Below, one piece after another: positions 25,261 to 33,992 of a DNA stretch of 64,000 nt (positions are counted from its first letter, which is position 1; each line of letters begins with the position of its first letter). The DNA comes from Hymenobacter daecheongensis DSM 21074 (GTDB lineage: Bacteria; Bacteroidota; Bacteroidia; Cytophagales; Hymenobacteraceae). The stretch lies in the NCBI RefSeq assembly GCF_900141805.1, contig NZ_FQYN01000002.1:1-64000 (forward strand), given 5' to 3'. Position numbers and translations under genes: made by a program. Below the pieces are notes generated by a model that did no database searches, was not told the DNA's origin, and was given only the letters and a program-made list of their open reading frames with translations.

Positions 25261-25303
25261 CAACGGCCCCGGCTCCACCTTATGCGGTGGGCCGGGGCCG
25301 TTG
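25261..25303. terminator. Bidirectional terminator between convergent genes
   Basis: CAACGGCCCCGG-CT-CCACC / GGTGG-GC-CCGGGGCCGTTG-type stem with a short TTATGC loop. It is placed 24 bp before the stop of the T9SS cargo gene and follows the lipoprotein gene. Confidence 0.7.
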
Positions 25304-25326
25304 CGTTTGGAGCCAACAGGCAGATG

Positions 25327-27192
25327 TTAGCGACGAATCACGCGCTGGGTGGTAGTGGCACCGGTGGCGGTGGTGAGGCGCAGCACATACAGACCGGGAG
25401 CCAGCGTGGGCAGGCCGGGTAAGGGCTGGGCCACGGCGCTCAGCTGCACGCGGCCGGCGTATACCTGCTGGCCCGTTGGGCTGATGAGGGTGGCGGTAGC
25501 AGCCTGCGAATCCGGGCTGCCGGGCTGCGCCACGTATAGCGCATCGGTGAAGGGGTTCGGGTAGGCGCCTGAGGTCAGAAGGGCCCCGCGGCTCACGGCC
25601 ACAACGGAAGAGTATTCGCTGGTGCCGTCCAGATCCAGCTGGCGCAGGCGGTAGTAGCGCACGGCGCCGGTTTTGCCTTCGGCCGAGGCATCGAGGTAGT
25701 TGTAGAAGCGGGCCGCGGTGCTGGCACCGGCGGCGGCAATGCGGGCTACTTCCGTGAAGGTGCGGCCATCGGCGGAACGCTCTACCACGAAGGCTTCGCT
25801 GTTGATTTCCTGTGCCGTGGCCCAGTTCAGCTGCACTCCGCCGACGGTGGTGCGGCCGGTGAAAGTCGTAAGCACTACTGGCAGCGGCGTACGCAGATTG
25901 TTGTTCGCCTGCTCGTAGCGCAGCACGTTGGCCCCGGCTACGTTCGTAGAGCCTGCCACATTGGCCCCCACATTATAATTGCCAAGCAACAGGTCGAGCA
26001 GCCCGTCGCCGTCCACATCGGCAATAAGAGGAGCGGCGTACTGGGTAGCTCCCAGGCTGATACCGTTGAAGCTGCTGGTGCTCGTCCCAACGCGGGCAAA
26101 GGTGGCCACATTCGCCGCCGACTGCTTGTATTGGTACAGGTTTCCATCAGAGTTCCCAACCAGCAAATCGAGCAGGCCGTCGCCATCAATATCGAGCACT
26201 TGGGCCTTACTAACGGCCCCAGCATCGAGCGGAACTGGAGTCGCAGCGTTGGTTACATCCATAATGTAGCCCAGATCCGTGAAGCCGGCTGTGGTATTGC
26301 CTTTGGCCACGCTTTGCTCGTAGCGCCGCAGGTAGCCGTTATTGCCTCCCACTAGCACGTCCAGCAGACCGTCGCCGTCCAGATCAACCACCGTGGGGCG
26401 GCAGTAGTAGCCATCGGCCGCCACAGCTTCCTTATTAGCGAACAGCACACCACGGCTTTCAAAATTGTTGGGGTCGAAGATGGTGGCGGCGGCTTGCTCG
26501 TACAAAAGCACGGTGCCATTGGTTTCGCCTACCAGCATATCCAGCAGGCCGTCGCCATCCAGGTCCGTGATGTAAGGCTTGGCGAAGTTGCTGATAGAAA
26601 TAGGTGTCTTCGTGCCGGCTACCCCGCCAGTCACCGTACTGGTAGTCAGGGCTACGCCGGCGGGAGTGGTGCCAAAGGAACCGTCGGTGGTGGAGGTTTG
26701 CTCGTAGCGGTAGAGCGAGCCGGAGCCAACAGCCCCGTTGTACACTCCAAAACCGACAATCAGATCCAGCAGGCCATCCTTATCCAGATCGGCCAGGCAG
26801 GGCGTGGAAAAATCGCCGGCAGTACCAGCGCCCGTTACGGCGGTAGCTGTTGCGGAAAAGGTAAGGGAAGTCGACAGGCGCGTCACGCGGTAGCCTTTGC
26901 TAGTGACAGCACTACCCGTAGGTGTATACACGCGTACTACCCCGGTGCTGGCCTGGGGCGGCACCTTCACGGTGAGGGAAGTAGCGGTGGCCGTAAATGA
27001 CATCAGCTCGCCATTTATTTGTACTGCCGTAGTAGCCAGCAGGCCGGTACCGGTAATCACGAACGAGTCGCCGATGTTGCCATACGTGGGTGAGAAGCTG
27101 GTAATGGTTTGGGCCGAAGCCAACCCTGAGCTTACAAGAGCGCACCCCAGAACGGCGGCAGCACGCGAAATAAAGGAGGCAATGTGTTGCAT
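25327..27192 (-). CDS. T9SS-exported IPT / FG-GAP repeat protein
   Basis: 621 residues from ATG 27192. Signal peptide (AAAVLGCALVSSGLASAQ). An IPT/TIG domain (about 30-105: ITSFSPTYGNIGDSFVITGT) comes first. Five FG-GAP/VCBS repeats follow, marked by calcium-loop sequences DLDKDGLLDLIVG, DLDGDGLLDMLVG, DLDGDGLLDVLVG, DIDGDGLLDLLVG and DVDGDGLLDLLLG, which suggest a beta-propeller. A FN3-like stretch (VQLNWATAQEINSEAFVVER) precedes the type IX secretion C-terminal domain (SGAYPNPFTDALYV ... LAPGLYVLRLTTATG ... RVIRR). Surface-attached or secreted; probable adhesion role is inferred only. Confidence 0.92.
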   Translation of the reverse strand: MQHIASFISRAAAVLGCALVSSGLASAQTITSFSPTYGNIGDSFVITGTGLLATTAVQINGELMSFTATATSLTVKVPPQASTGVVRVYTPTGSAVTSKGYRVTRLSTSLTFSATATAVTGAGTAGDFSTPCLADLDKDGLLDLIVGFGVYNGAVGSGSLYRYEQTSTTDGSFGTTPAGVALTTSTVTGGVAGTKTPISISNFAKPYITDLDGDGLLDMLVGETNGTVLLYEQAAATIFDPNNFESRGVLFANKEAVAADGYYCRPTVVDLDGDGLLDVLVGGNNGYLRRYEQSVAKGNTTAGFTDLGYIMDVTNAATPVPLDAGAVSKAQVLDIDGDGLLDLLVGNSDGNLYQYKQSAANVATFARVGTSTSSFNGISLGATQYAAPLIADVDGDGLLDLLLGNYNVGANVAGSTNVAGANVLRYEQANNNLRTPLPVVLTTFTGRTTVGGVQLNWATAQEINSEAFVVERSADGRTFTEVARIAAAGASTAARFYNYLDASAEGKTGAVRYYRLRQLDLDGTSEYSSVVAVSRGALLTSGAYPNPFTDALYVAQPGSPDSQAATATLISPTGQQVYAGRVQLSAVAQPLPGLPTLAPGLYVLRLTTATGATTTQRVIRR

Positions 27193-27586
27193 AGGAGGAG
27201 CGGGAGGCGGCTTGGTCTGCGCAAGCCAAGGAGAAGAGAAACAGGAAACCAAATGACCAGATCAGCTGGCTCCGACGCGTTCAGAAGCGCTGCTGACCTG
27301 ACAAAAGTATCGGCTCCTTATCCCCCAAATGCCCCCTTTTATCCAAACCCCCAGGTTTCCTCCACGAACAACTTCCTTTTCTCGCCCAACAGAATTATCG
27401 GCCAAGCCGCCAAATGCTTCCTTGCATTATTTCTGGCTACCTGTGTAATTCCAAGCACGCTTTACCCTGTACTTCCGCCCTCCTGCTCAGTGTTCCGCGG
27501 CCCGATAACACGCCGGGCAAACCCCGAAAGCAAGCCCACGAATCAGGTTCGGAGGCGGCTAAGCAAAACCGGGTTTCAGGCTATTT
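27193..27586. other. Intergenic region, 394 bp
   Basis: Holds the promoter of the T9SS cargo gene (27302-27329) and its leader of about 100 nt. From 27330 to 27586 I see no gene, hairpin or repeat; it is the region beyond the dacB stop at 27587. Confidence 0.6.
27302..27329 (-). promoter_or_regulatory. Bacteroidota promoter of the T9SS cargo gene
   Basis: On the minus strand a TTTG (27326-27329) is followed after 16 bases by TACTTTTG (27302-27309), a full match to TTTG-n-TAnnTTTG. The start codon lies about 110 bp downstream. Confidence 0.65.
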
Positions 27587-28945
27587 TTACCACCGCTCCC
27601 GCACCTGGGTGAGCACCTTTTCCATCTCGCCCCGCACGGCGGAGTCGTCGCCGGGGATGTTGTTGTTCAGGAAGCTGAAGGCCAGCAGCCGGCCGCTGCG
27701 GGTGCGCACGTAGCCGGTCAGGTTGCAGATGTGGGTGAGCGTGCCGGTTTTGCCCCAGAGCCAGGGCTGGCCCGCCACCACCGGCCGGTAGCGCCGGCGC
27801 AGGGTGCCGTGGCCGCCGCCGGGTGCCAGCAGGCTCAGCAGGCGCGGCTCGGGCACTTCCTGGTGCAGCTTGAGTAGCAGGGCCGTGAGGGTGCGGGGCG
27901 TGGCCAGGTTCAGGCGCGAAAGGCCGGAGCCATCCACCCACACGGGCGCGTCGGGCAGGTCGAGCAGGAAGCGCTGGCGCACGGCACGAATGGTGCGGGC
28001 CGTGTTCAAGGAGTCGGGGGCGAGCTGGGCCGAGCACATCAATAGCAGCTGCTCGGCCAGGAAATTGTCGCTCACCTGCAGCATGCGGCGGTATAGCGAA
28101 TCGACGGGCAGGCCGGGCAGCGTGCGTATGTTTTCCTGGGGCTGCAGCGCCCACGGCAGCGGCTGCACGGGGCGGCGCAGCGTGTCCTGCAGCAGCTTCA
28201 GCAGCAGCTCGGGGCTGGTGCGGAAGGGCGTTTCATCAATCCAGCCTTTGGTGAAGGGCAGCACGAAAAAGCGGTTTTCGAGCACGGCCCGCCGCACGTG
28301 GTCGGTGCTCTGGAAGCTGGCCGGCGCGGGCTCTACCATCACCGTAAAGTCGCGGGGCAGCACGCGGGGGCGCTGGTTGGGGCGGGCGTAGAAGCGCACG
28401 GTGTGGCCGTAGATGGGAAAAGGGCCGCGCTCGGGCGAATAGTAGTAGTTGTAGTCGTCCCAGCTCCAGCCCGGCCCGAACGGCTCGACGCAGGGAATGG
28501 CGGTGTAGAACAGCTTTTCGGGACGGCTTTGCAGGAAGGCGAAGGCGCGGCGCGAGGGCACGTCGCCGTGCAGCAAAGTAGGGTCGCCGGTGCCCCAAAA
28601 CAGCAGCGAATCATGGCGCACCACGTAGCGCAGGCTGGGCAGCGAGTCGCCGAGCAGGTGCAGGCCGGCGTAGAGGCTGAACAGCTTCATGGTGCTGGCC
28701 GGGGTGAAATACTGATCCGAATTCAGCTCATACAGCAGCTCGCCGGTGGTGGCATCGGCCAGGCTCACCCCAACGTGGTGCTGCCGAAATACCGGTGAGG
28801 AGTTGATGAGCTTATTGAGCCAGTGCGGACCTTTGCCCCGGCGCAGGGCCGCTTCCATTGCCTGCTCATCATCGCCATTGTGAGGAGCGGCCGGCGTGAG
28901 AAAGCCGCAGGCAAGCAGGAGCAGCAGGAGGAAGAAGGGACGCAT
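27587..28945 (-). CDS. dacB: D-alanyl-D-alanine carboxypeptidase/endopeptidase (PBP4 family)
   Basis: 452 residues from ATG 28945. Peptidase family S13, which trims or opens peptidoglycan cross-links in the periplasm. Hydrophobic leader MRPFFLLLLLLACGF, with LLAC as a possible lipobox. Catalytic SxxK at Ser84-Lys87 (FTPASTMKLFSLYAGLHLLG), SxN in VSDNFLAEQLLLMC, KTG in LWGKTGTLTHICNLTGYV. VWVDGSGLSRLNLATPRTL is also typical. Length is normal. An AT-rich stretch (about 28975-29060) lies upstream. Confidence 0.92.
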   Translation of the reverse strand: MRPFFLLLLLLACGFLTPAAPHNGDDEQAMEAALRRGKGPHWLNKLINSSPVFRQHHVGVSLADATTGELLYELNSDQYFTPASTMKLFSLYAGLHLLGDSLPSLRYVVRHDSLLFWGTGDPTLLHGDVPSRRAFAFLQSRPEKLFYTAIPCVEPFGPGWSWDDYNYYYSPERGPFPIYGHTVRFYARPNQRPRVLPRDFTVMVEPAPASFQSTDHVRRAVLENRFFVLPFTKGWIDETPFRTSPELLLKLLQDTLRRPVQPLPWALQPQENIRTLPGLPVDSLYRRMLQVSDNFLAEQLLLMCSAQLAPDSLNTARTIRAVRQRFLLDLPDAPVWVDGSGLSRLNLATPRTLTALLLKLHQEVPEPRLLSLLAPGGGHGTLRRRYRPVVAGQPWLWGKTGTLTHICNLTGYVRTRSGRLLAFSFLNNNIPGDDSAVRGEMEKVLTQVRERW

Positions 28946-29218
28946 AGCAGAGCATTTTGGGCGCGCAATATGCAGCTTCAAGCATTAATATCAATATACA
29001 CTACATATATTTTATTTATAACCGTTTATTATCTCCTACTTAAAGTATAGAATTAACTGAAAAGTGCCTTATGTATTATGGTCTAACGTGAATTGCGGAT
29101 TACAGAACCAGCCGTTACGATTCCGCGTCGGGCTTCCCTCCTACCCTGCCATTATTGGCGCAACATTCTGCCGCAAGCCCCGCCCGACCCACATATTTGA
29201 GTAGCTTTGCGTCCTGTT

Positions 29219-30865
29219 ATGCCAGACAGAACCCTCCCCCCCGCTTCCTCCGCCAAGTACATTTTCGTCACCGGCGGCGTGACCTCCTCCCTGGGCAAAG
29301 GCATCATTGCCGCCTCCCTCGCCAAGCTGCTCCAGGCGCGCGGCTTCCGGGTCACCATCCAGAAGTTCGACCCCTACATCAACATCGACCCCGGCACGCT
29401 GAACCCCTACGAGCACGGCGAATGCTACGTGACCGACGACGGGGCCGAAACCGACCTCGACCTGGGCCACTACGAGCGGTTTCTGAACGTGCCGACCTCG
29501 CAGGCCAACAACGTAACCACCGGCCGCATCTACGATACGGTGATTCGGCAGGAGCGCGAGGGGGCCTACCTAGGCAAAACCGTGCAGGTGGTGCCCCACA
29601 TCACCGACGAAATCAAGCGGCGCATGATGCTGCTCGGCGAAAAGGGCGAGTTCGACATTGTGATTACCGAAATCGGGGGCTGCATCGGCGACATCGAGAG
29701 CCTGCCGTTCGTGGAGGCCGTGCGCCAGCTGCGCTGGGAATTGCCGCCGAATGACTCGGTCGTGATTCACCTCACGCTGCTGCCCTATCTGGCCGCGGCC
29801 GGCGAGCTGAAAACCAAGCCCACCCAGCACTCGGTGCGCGACCTGCGCGAGGCCGGCCTGCAGCCCGACATCCTGGTGTGCCGCTCCGAGCACCCCATTC
29901 CGATGGAGATGCGCAAGAAGATTGCGCTGTTCTGCAACGTCAAAATCAACTCCGTCATCGAGGCGCTCGATGCCGACAGCATCTACTCCGTGCCGCTGCT
30001 CATGCTCAAGGAGCACCTCGATGAGCGGGTTATCAAGAAGATGAAGCTGACCGGCGGCAGCGCCCTGCCCGACCTGGAAATCTGGAAGGACTTCCTGGGC
30101 CGGCTCAAAAACCCCACCGAGGAAATCACCATTGCCCTGGTGGGCAAGTACGTGGAGCTGCCCGACGCCTATAAGTCTATCAACGAGGCCTTCGTGCACG
30201 CCGGTGCCTTGAACGAGTGCAAGGTGACCGTGCGCAGCATCCAGAGCGACAACATCACCTCCGAAAACATTGCCCAGCTGCTGCACGGCGTCGATGGGGT
30301 GTTGGTGGCGCCGGGCTTCGGCGAGCGGGGCTTCGAGGGCAAGATTACGGCTATTCAGTACGTGCGCGAAAACCGGATTCCGTTCTTTGGCATCTGCCTG
30401 GGCATGCAGTGCGCGGTGGTGGAGTTTGCCCGCAACGTGCTAAACCTGGAAGGGGCCAGCTCCACGGAAATGGACGCTGCCTCGCCCTACCCCGTCATTG
30501 CCATGATGGAGGAGCAGAAAAACATCACCCAGAAGGGCGGCACCATGCGCCTGGGCGCCTACAGCTGCGAGCTGCGCAAGGGCTCCAAAGCCGCCAAAGC
30601 CTACGGCCGCAACCACATCAGCGAGCGGCACCGCCACCGCTACGAGTTCAACAACGAGTACCTGCAGGTATTCGAGGAAGCCGGCCTGATTCCTTCGGGC
30701 GTGAACCCCGACACCGGACTGGTGGAAGTGGTGGAGCTGGCCGGGCACCCGTGGTTCGTGGGCGGACAGTTTCATCCGGAGCTGAAAAGCACCGTGCAGA
30801 ACCCGCACCCGCTATTCGTGCGGTTTGTGAAAGCGGCCATTCAGCACCATAAGAACGAGTTGTAG
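29219..30865 (+). CDS. pyrG: CTP synthase
   Basis: 548 residues from ATG 29219 (a TTG at 29207 is in frame). Makes CTP from UTP and glutamine with ATP. N-terminal synthetase domain: [73 protein letters not shown]-terminal class I glutaminase from about 290: [16 protein letters not shown], nucleophile Cys in [17 protein letters not shown], and [16 protein letters not shown] with His-Glu. Full length. A TAGCTTTG box ends 9 bp before the ATG. Confidence 0.97.
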   Translation: MPDRTLPPASSAKYIFVTGGVTSSLGKGIIAASLAKLLQARGFRVTIQKFDPYINIDPGTLNPYEHGECYVTDDGAETDLDLGHYERFLNVPTSQANNVTTGRIYDTVIRQEREGAYLGKTVQVVPHITDEIKRRMMLLGEKGEFDIVITEIGGCIGDIESLPFVEAVRQLRWELPPNDSVVIHLTLLPYLAAAGELKTKPTQHSVRDLREAGLQPDILVCRSEHPIPMEMRKKIALFCNVKINSVIEALDADSIYSVPLLMLKEHLDERVIKKMKLTGGSALPDLEIWKDFLGRLKNPTEEITIALVGKYVELPDAYKSINEAFVHAGALNECKVTVRSIQSDNITSENIAQLLHGVDGVLVAPGFGERGFEGKITAIQYVRENRIPFFGICLGMQCAVVEFARNVLNLEGASSTEMDAASPYPVIAMMEEQKNITQKGGTMRLGAYSCELRKGSKAAKAYGRNHISERHRHRYEFNNEYLQVFEEAGLIPSGVNPDTGLVEVVELAGHPWFVGGQFHPELKSTVQNPHPLFVRFVKAAIQHHKNEL

Positions 30866-30873
30866 GCGAAAGG

Positions 30874-31040
30874 CTGTCATTGCGAGGAGGCACGACGAAG
30901 CAATCCGTCCTCCGAAATGTGAAAAGCCCTGTTACCCCACAAACCCCTGGCGTATGCGCAACGTCAGGGTTTTTTGCTGAAACAAGGCTTGGCTCATTGT
31001 CCAGGACGGATTGCTTCGTCCTTCGTCCTCGCAATGACAG
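30874..31040. repeat. Interspersed inverted repeat, family B copy 1
   Basis: Arms 30874-30911 and 31003-31040 (CTGTCATTGCGAGGA ... CGAAGCAATCCGTCCT). The two arms carry different linkers: GGAGGCACGACGAAG on the left, GGACGAAGGACGAAG on the right (complement). The central hairpin is at about 30942-30970 (CCCCTGGCGT / ACGTCAGGGT) followed by a T-run. It lies 9 bp after the pyrG stop and ends 25 bp before the yidC -7 box. Confidence 0.88.
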
Positions 31041-31064
31041 AAAATCAATGCCGCGCTTTCCCCG

Positions 31065-31072
31065 TACCTTTG
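31065..31072 (+). promoter_or_regulatory. Bacteroidota -7 box upstream of yidC
   Basis: TACCTTTG, exact match to TAnnTTTG, 50 bp before the yidC ATG. It lies just beyond repeat B1, consistent with yidC having its own promoter. Confidence 0.5.
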
Positions 31073-31121
31073 CGTTTTGGGGCGCTGGTCGCCCGTTCCT
31101 TTTCTCAGTCAGTTCCCTTCG

Positions 31122-32981
31122 ATGGACAAAAACCAAGCAACCGGCCTGTTTCTGATTTCGGCCTTGCTCCTCGTCTACCTGTTTTTCTTCGCGCCCAAGA
31201 AGCCCGCAGACAAGCCGGCCGCCAAAGCCACCTCCACCAGCGCCGCCGCCAAAACCGACGCACTGACGGCTTCTGCCCCGCTCGATTCGGCTACGGCCGC
31301 CCGCACGCTGGGCGCGTTTGCCGCCGCCGCCCAGGGCACAGCCCAGCAGGTACAGCTGCAAAACCCCAACCTGACGGTCACGTTTTCGACCAAAGGCGGC
31401 CGGATTGAAGCCGTGCGGCTGAACAAATACAAGACCTTTTTCGGCAAGCCGATGGATTTGCTGGATGCCCAGAGTGCCCAACTCGACCTGAGCTTCCGCA
31501 CCACCACGGGCCAGAAAATCCGGCTGTCGGATCTGTATTTCCAGCCTACGGCCGTGGTGCCCGCCACCATCGGGGAGCGGAAGGGCCAGCGCATCACCTT
31601 CACGGCCGACGTGGCCGGGGGACGGGTAGAGCAGGTGTATACGCTGCTGGATGATGCTTACGAGCTGGGCTACAACCTGCGTATGCCGGGCCTGACCAAC
31701 ACGCTGGCCCAGGAGCCGCTGACGTTCACCTTCGTGGACCGCGTGCGGCAGACGGAGCAGGATGCACAGCAAAACCGCAACCACAGCACCGTAAACCACT
31801 ATCTGGCCACCGAAGACCACGGCGCGCTGGCCGAGGCCTCGGAGAACCCCGAGGAAATTGTAGCGTCGGCCCCAGTGAAATGGGCGGCCCACAAGCACGA
31901 CTTCTTCGTGGCCGGCCTCATTGCCGACAACCAGTTCACAACCGGCAAATTCAACTCCCGCGTAGATCTGGGCGACTCCACGTTTCTGAAAACCATGAGC
32001 ACCACGCTCACCATTCCGGTGGCCGACGTGCAGCAGGACAAGGCTGGGTTCCGCTATTATTTCGGCCCCAACTCCTTCCCGATCCTGAAAAAAGTAACGC
32101 CTGAGTTTGAGCGCAATGTGTATCTGGGCTGGGGCATTTTCCGCTGGGTAAACCAGTTTGTGGTGCTGCCCGTGTTTCACTTCCTGGAGCAGTTCATCGG
32201 CTCCTACGGTGTTATCATCGCCATTCTGGTACTCATCATCAAGCTCGTTACCTGGCCTTTGACGTACAAAACCTACGTGTCGCAGGCCAAGATGAAGGTC
32301 CTCAAGCCCGAACTCGACGAGCTGAAGGCGAAGTACCCCGACGACCCGACCAAGGTGCAGAGTGAGACGATGAAGATCTACTCGGCCTTCGGGGTGAGCC
32401 CACTCAGCGGTTGCGTGCCCACGCTGCTCACCATCCCGATTCTGCTGGCCATGTTCCAGTTCTTCCCCAACGCCATTGAGCTGCGCCAGGAGCATTTCCT
32501 GTGGGCCAAAGACCTGAGCAGCTACGACGTGTTCCTCAAGCTGCCCTTCTACATCAAGTGGTACGGCGACCATGTGAGCCTGTTCACGCTGCTCATGACG
32601 GCCTCCACCCTGCTCATGACCTGGCAGAGCAGCCAGACCAACTCGCAGATGCAGGGCCAGATGAAGGTGATGGGCTATGCCATGCCCATCGTGTATATGT
32701 TCGTGCTGAATAGCTTCGCCGCCGGCCTGACGTGGTACTACTTCGTGTCGAACATGATTACGTTTGGCCAGCAGTTCGTTACCAAGGCCTTCGTGGATGA
32801 AACCAAGCTCCGCGCCCAGCTCGAAGCCAACAAAGTGAAGAACAAGGACAAGAAGCCCGGCGGCTTCCAAGCCCGCCTCGCCGAAGCCATGAAAAACGCC
32901 CAGGAGCGCGAAGCCCAGGCCAAGCAGGGCGGCAATACGCCGGCCGCCGACAAGCCTAAAAAGCCCACCCGCCGCTCGTAA
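31122..32981 (+). CDS. yidC: Membrane protein insertase YidC
   Basis: 619 residues from ATG 31122. Inserts and folds inner-membrane proteins alone or with SecYEG. N-terminal anchor (ATGLFLISALLLVYLFFFA), then a periplasmic beta-domain (about 80-350: LTVTFSTKGGRIEAVRLNKY, AHKHDFFVAGLIADNQF), then the conserved 60KD_IMP core (FLEQFIGSYGVIIAILVLII, YKTYVSQAKMKVLKPELDEL, GVSPLSGCVPTLLTIPILLA, FVLNSFAAGLTWYYFVSN). The tail (about 560-619) is rich in Lys and Ala, as in YidC forms that contact the ribosome. It follows pyrG and ends in a strong terminator. Confidence 0.97.
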   Translation: MDKNQATGLFLISALLLVYLFFFAPKKPADKPAAKATSTSAAAKTDALTASAPLDSATAARTLGAFAAAAQGTAQQVQLQNPNLTVTFSTKGGRIEAVRLNKYKTFFGKPMDLLDAQSAQLDLSFRTTTGQKIRLSDLYFQPTAVVPATIGERKGQRITFTADVAGGRVEQVYTLLDDAYELGYNLRMPGLTNTLAQEPLTFTFVDRVRQTEQDAQQNRNHSTVNHYLATEDHGALAEASENPEEIVASAPVKWAAHKHDFFVAGLIADNQFTTGKFNSRVDLGDSTFLKTMSTTLTIPVADVQQDKAGFRYYFGPNSFPILKKVTPEFERNVYLGWGIFRWVNQFVVLPVFHFLEQFIGSYGVIIAILVLIIKLVTWPLTYKTYVSQAKMKVLKPELDELKAKYPDDPTKVQSETMKIYSAFGVSPLSGCVPTLLTIPILLAMFQFFPNAIELRQEHFLWAKDLSSYDVFLKLPFYIKWYGDHVSLFTLLMTASTLLMTWQSSQTNSQMQGQMKVMGYAMPIVYMFVLNSFAAGLTWYYFVSNMITFGQQFVTKAFVDETKLRAQLEANKVKNKDKKPGGFQARLAEAMKNAQEREAQAKQGGNTPAADKPKKPTRRS

Positions 32982-33003
32982 GCAGCCCGGAAGGACAAGC
33001 CAC

Positions 33004-33035
33004 AAAAGCCCAGCTGCTCCGGCAGCTGGGCTTTT
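33004..33035 (+). terminator. Intrinsic terminator after yidC
   Basis: Perfect 14-bp stem AAAAGCCCAGCTGC / GCAGCTGGGCTTTT with a TCCG loop, 22 bp past the yidC stop. Confidence 0.9.
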
Positions 33036-33078
33036 GCATTGTTGAAGCTGTTTGGAAAGTCGTCAAACCCAGATTTAG

Positions 33079-33179
33079 AACGTCATTCCGAGCGAAGTCG
33101 AGGAATCTCGCGTGCTGACGCAGGATTAGTACTCAGACATCAGCACGCGAGATTCCTCGACTTCGCTCGGAATGACGTT
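33079..33179. repeat. Interspersed inverted repeat, family C
   Basis: Near-perfect 40-bp arms 33079-33118 and 33140-33179 (AACGTCATTCCGAGCGAAGT...CTCGCGTGCTGA) around a 21-base centre. Outer flanks (GTTTGGAAAGTC / GACTTTCTAAAC) extend the symmetry imperfectly. Downstream of the yidC terminator, upstream of the DUF6438 gene. The arm formula GTCATnnnGAGC is shared with families A and B. Confidence 0.88.
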
Positions 33180-33274
33180 CATTTGGACTTTCTAAACGGC
33201 TTCGTTTCTTGCGCTAGCCACCGGGTCCGACTCGGTTTTTGAAATTTGCCCCGCAATCCTTTTTCTCCCACGCT

Positions 33275-33823
33275 ATGCGCCTGCTTTCCTCCCTGCTGCT
33301 TGCCCTACTTTTGAGCGCCGCTTCGGCCGCCGCGCAGTCCACGCCACCCGCCAAAACGGCTGCGCCCACTGCCAAAACCAAGCAGAAAGTGAAAGCCGCG
33401 AAGCCCGCCCGCCGGGCCGTGGCCCCGAAGCCGCAGGCCGCGCCGGTCATCGTGTTTCGCAAAACGTCCTGCTACGGCCCCTGCCCCGAGTTTGAGGCCA
33501 CCATCTACGCCACCGGCCGCGTGACGTACATGGGCCGTAGCAACGTGCGCATGATTGGCCTCCACGAGCTACAGCTCCCTTCCGCTACCGTGGCCAGAAT
33601 ACTGGCCGATGCCCAGACCCTCGGCTTCCGCAAGCTGCAGGAGCGCTACACCAAAAACGCCACCGACTTGCCCTCCACCTTCCTCAGCATCCGCCAGCCC
33701 GACGGCACGCTCAAAACCGTGCAGGTAGAAGAAGCCGCCCCCGCCGCCCTGCAAGCCCTGCTCAACTACATAAGCACCGAGCTGGACAAGATTTCGGGTA
33801 ATGTAGCCCCCACGGATAGGTGA
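33275..33823 (+). CDS. DUF6438-type secreted protein
   Basis: 182 residues from ATG 33275. Signal peptide MRLLSSLLLALLLSAASAAAQ, then a Lys/Ala/Pro linker (about 22-70) and a domain starting VIVFRKTSCYGPCPEFEATI, which is the hallmark SCYGPCPxF of DUF6438. Further on: GRVTYMGRSNVRMIGLHELQ and ILADAQTLGFRKLQERYT. Two Cys may form a disulfide. Function unknown. Its stop codon is 2 bp from repeat B2. Confidence 0.85.
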   Translation: MRLLSSLLLALLLSAASAAAQSTPPAKTAAPTAKTKQKVKAAKPARRAVAPKPQAAPVIVFRKTSCYGPCPEFEATIYATGRVTYMGRSNVRMIGLHELQLPSATVARILADAQTLGFRKLQERYTKNATDLPSTFLSIRQPDGTLKTVQVEEAAPAALQALLNYISTELDKISGNVAPTDR

Positions 33824-33825
33824 AG

Positions 33826-33990
33826 TGTCATTGCGAGGACGAAGGACGAAGCAATCCGTCCTGGACAATGAGCTAAGCTTTGTTTCAGCAAAAAGCCCTG
33901 ACGTAGTGCATACGTCAGGGCTTTTTAGGTAAATAGGGCTTTCTTCGTTTTCCAGGACGGATTGCTTCGTCCTTCGTCCTCGCAATGACA
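33826..33990. repeat. Interspersed inverted repeat, family B copy 2 (perfect)
   Basis: Perfect 40-bp arms 33826-33865 and 33951-33990. The centre has a perfect terminator-like hairpin 33891-33925 (AAAAGCCCTGACGTA / TACGTCAGGGCTTTT). It fills the gap between two convergent stop codons (33823 and 33993) with 2 bp to spare on each side. Confidence 0.92.
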
Positions 33991-33992
33991 GC

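Noticed and set aside
30648..33005. 785-codon frame opposite pyrG end and yidC
   Set aside because: Crosses repeat B1 and two real genes; no recognisable protein.
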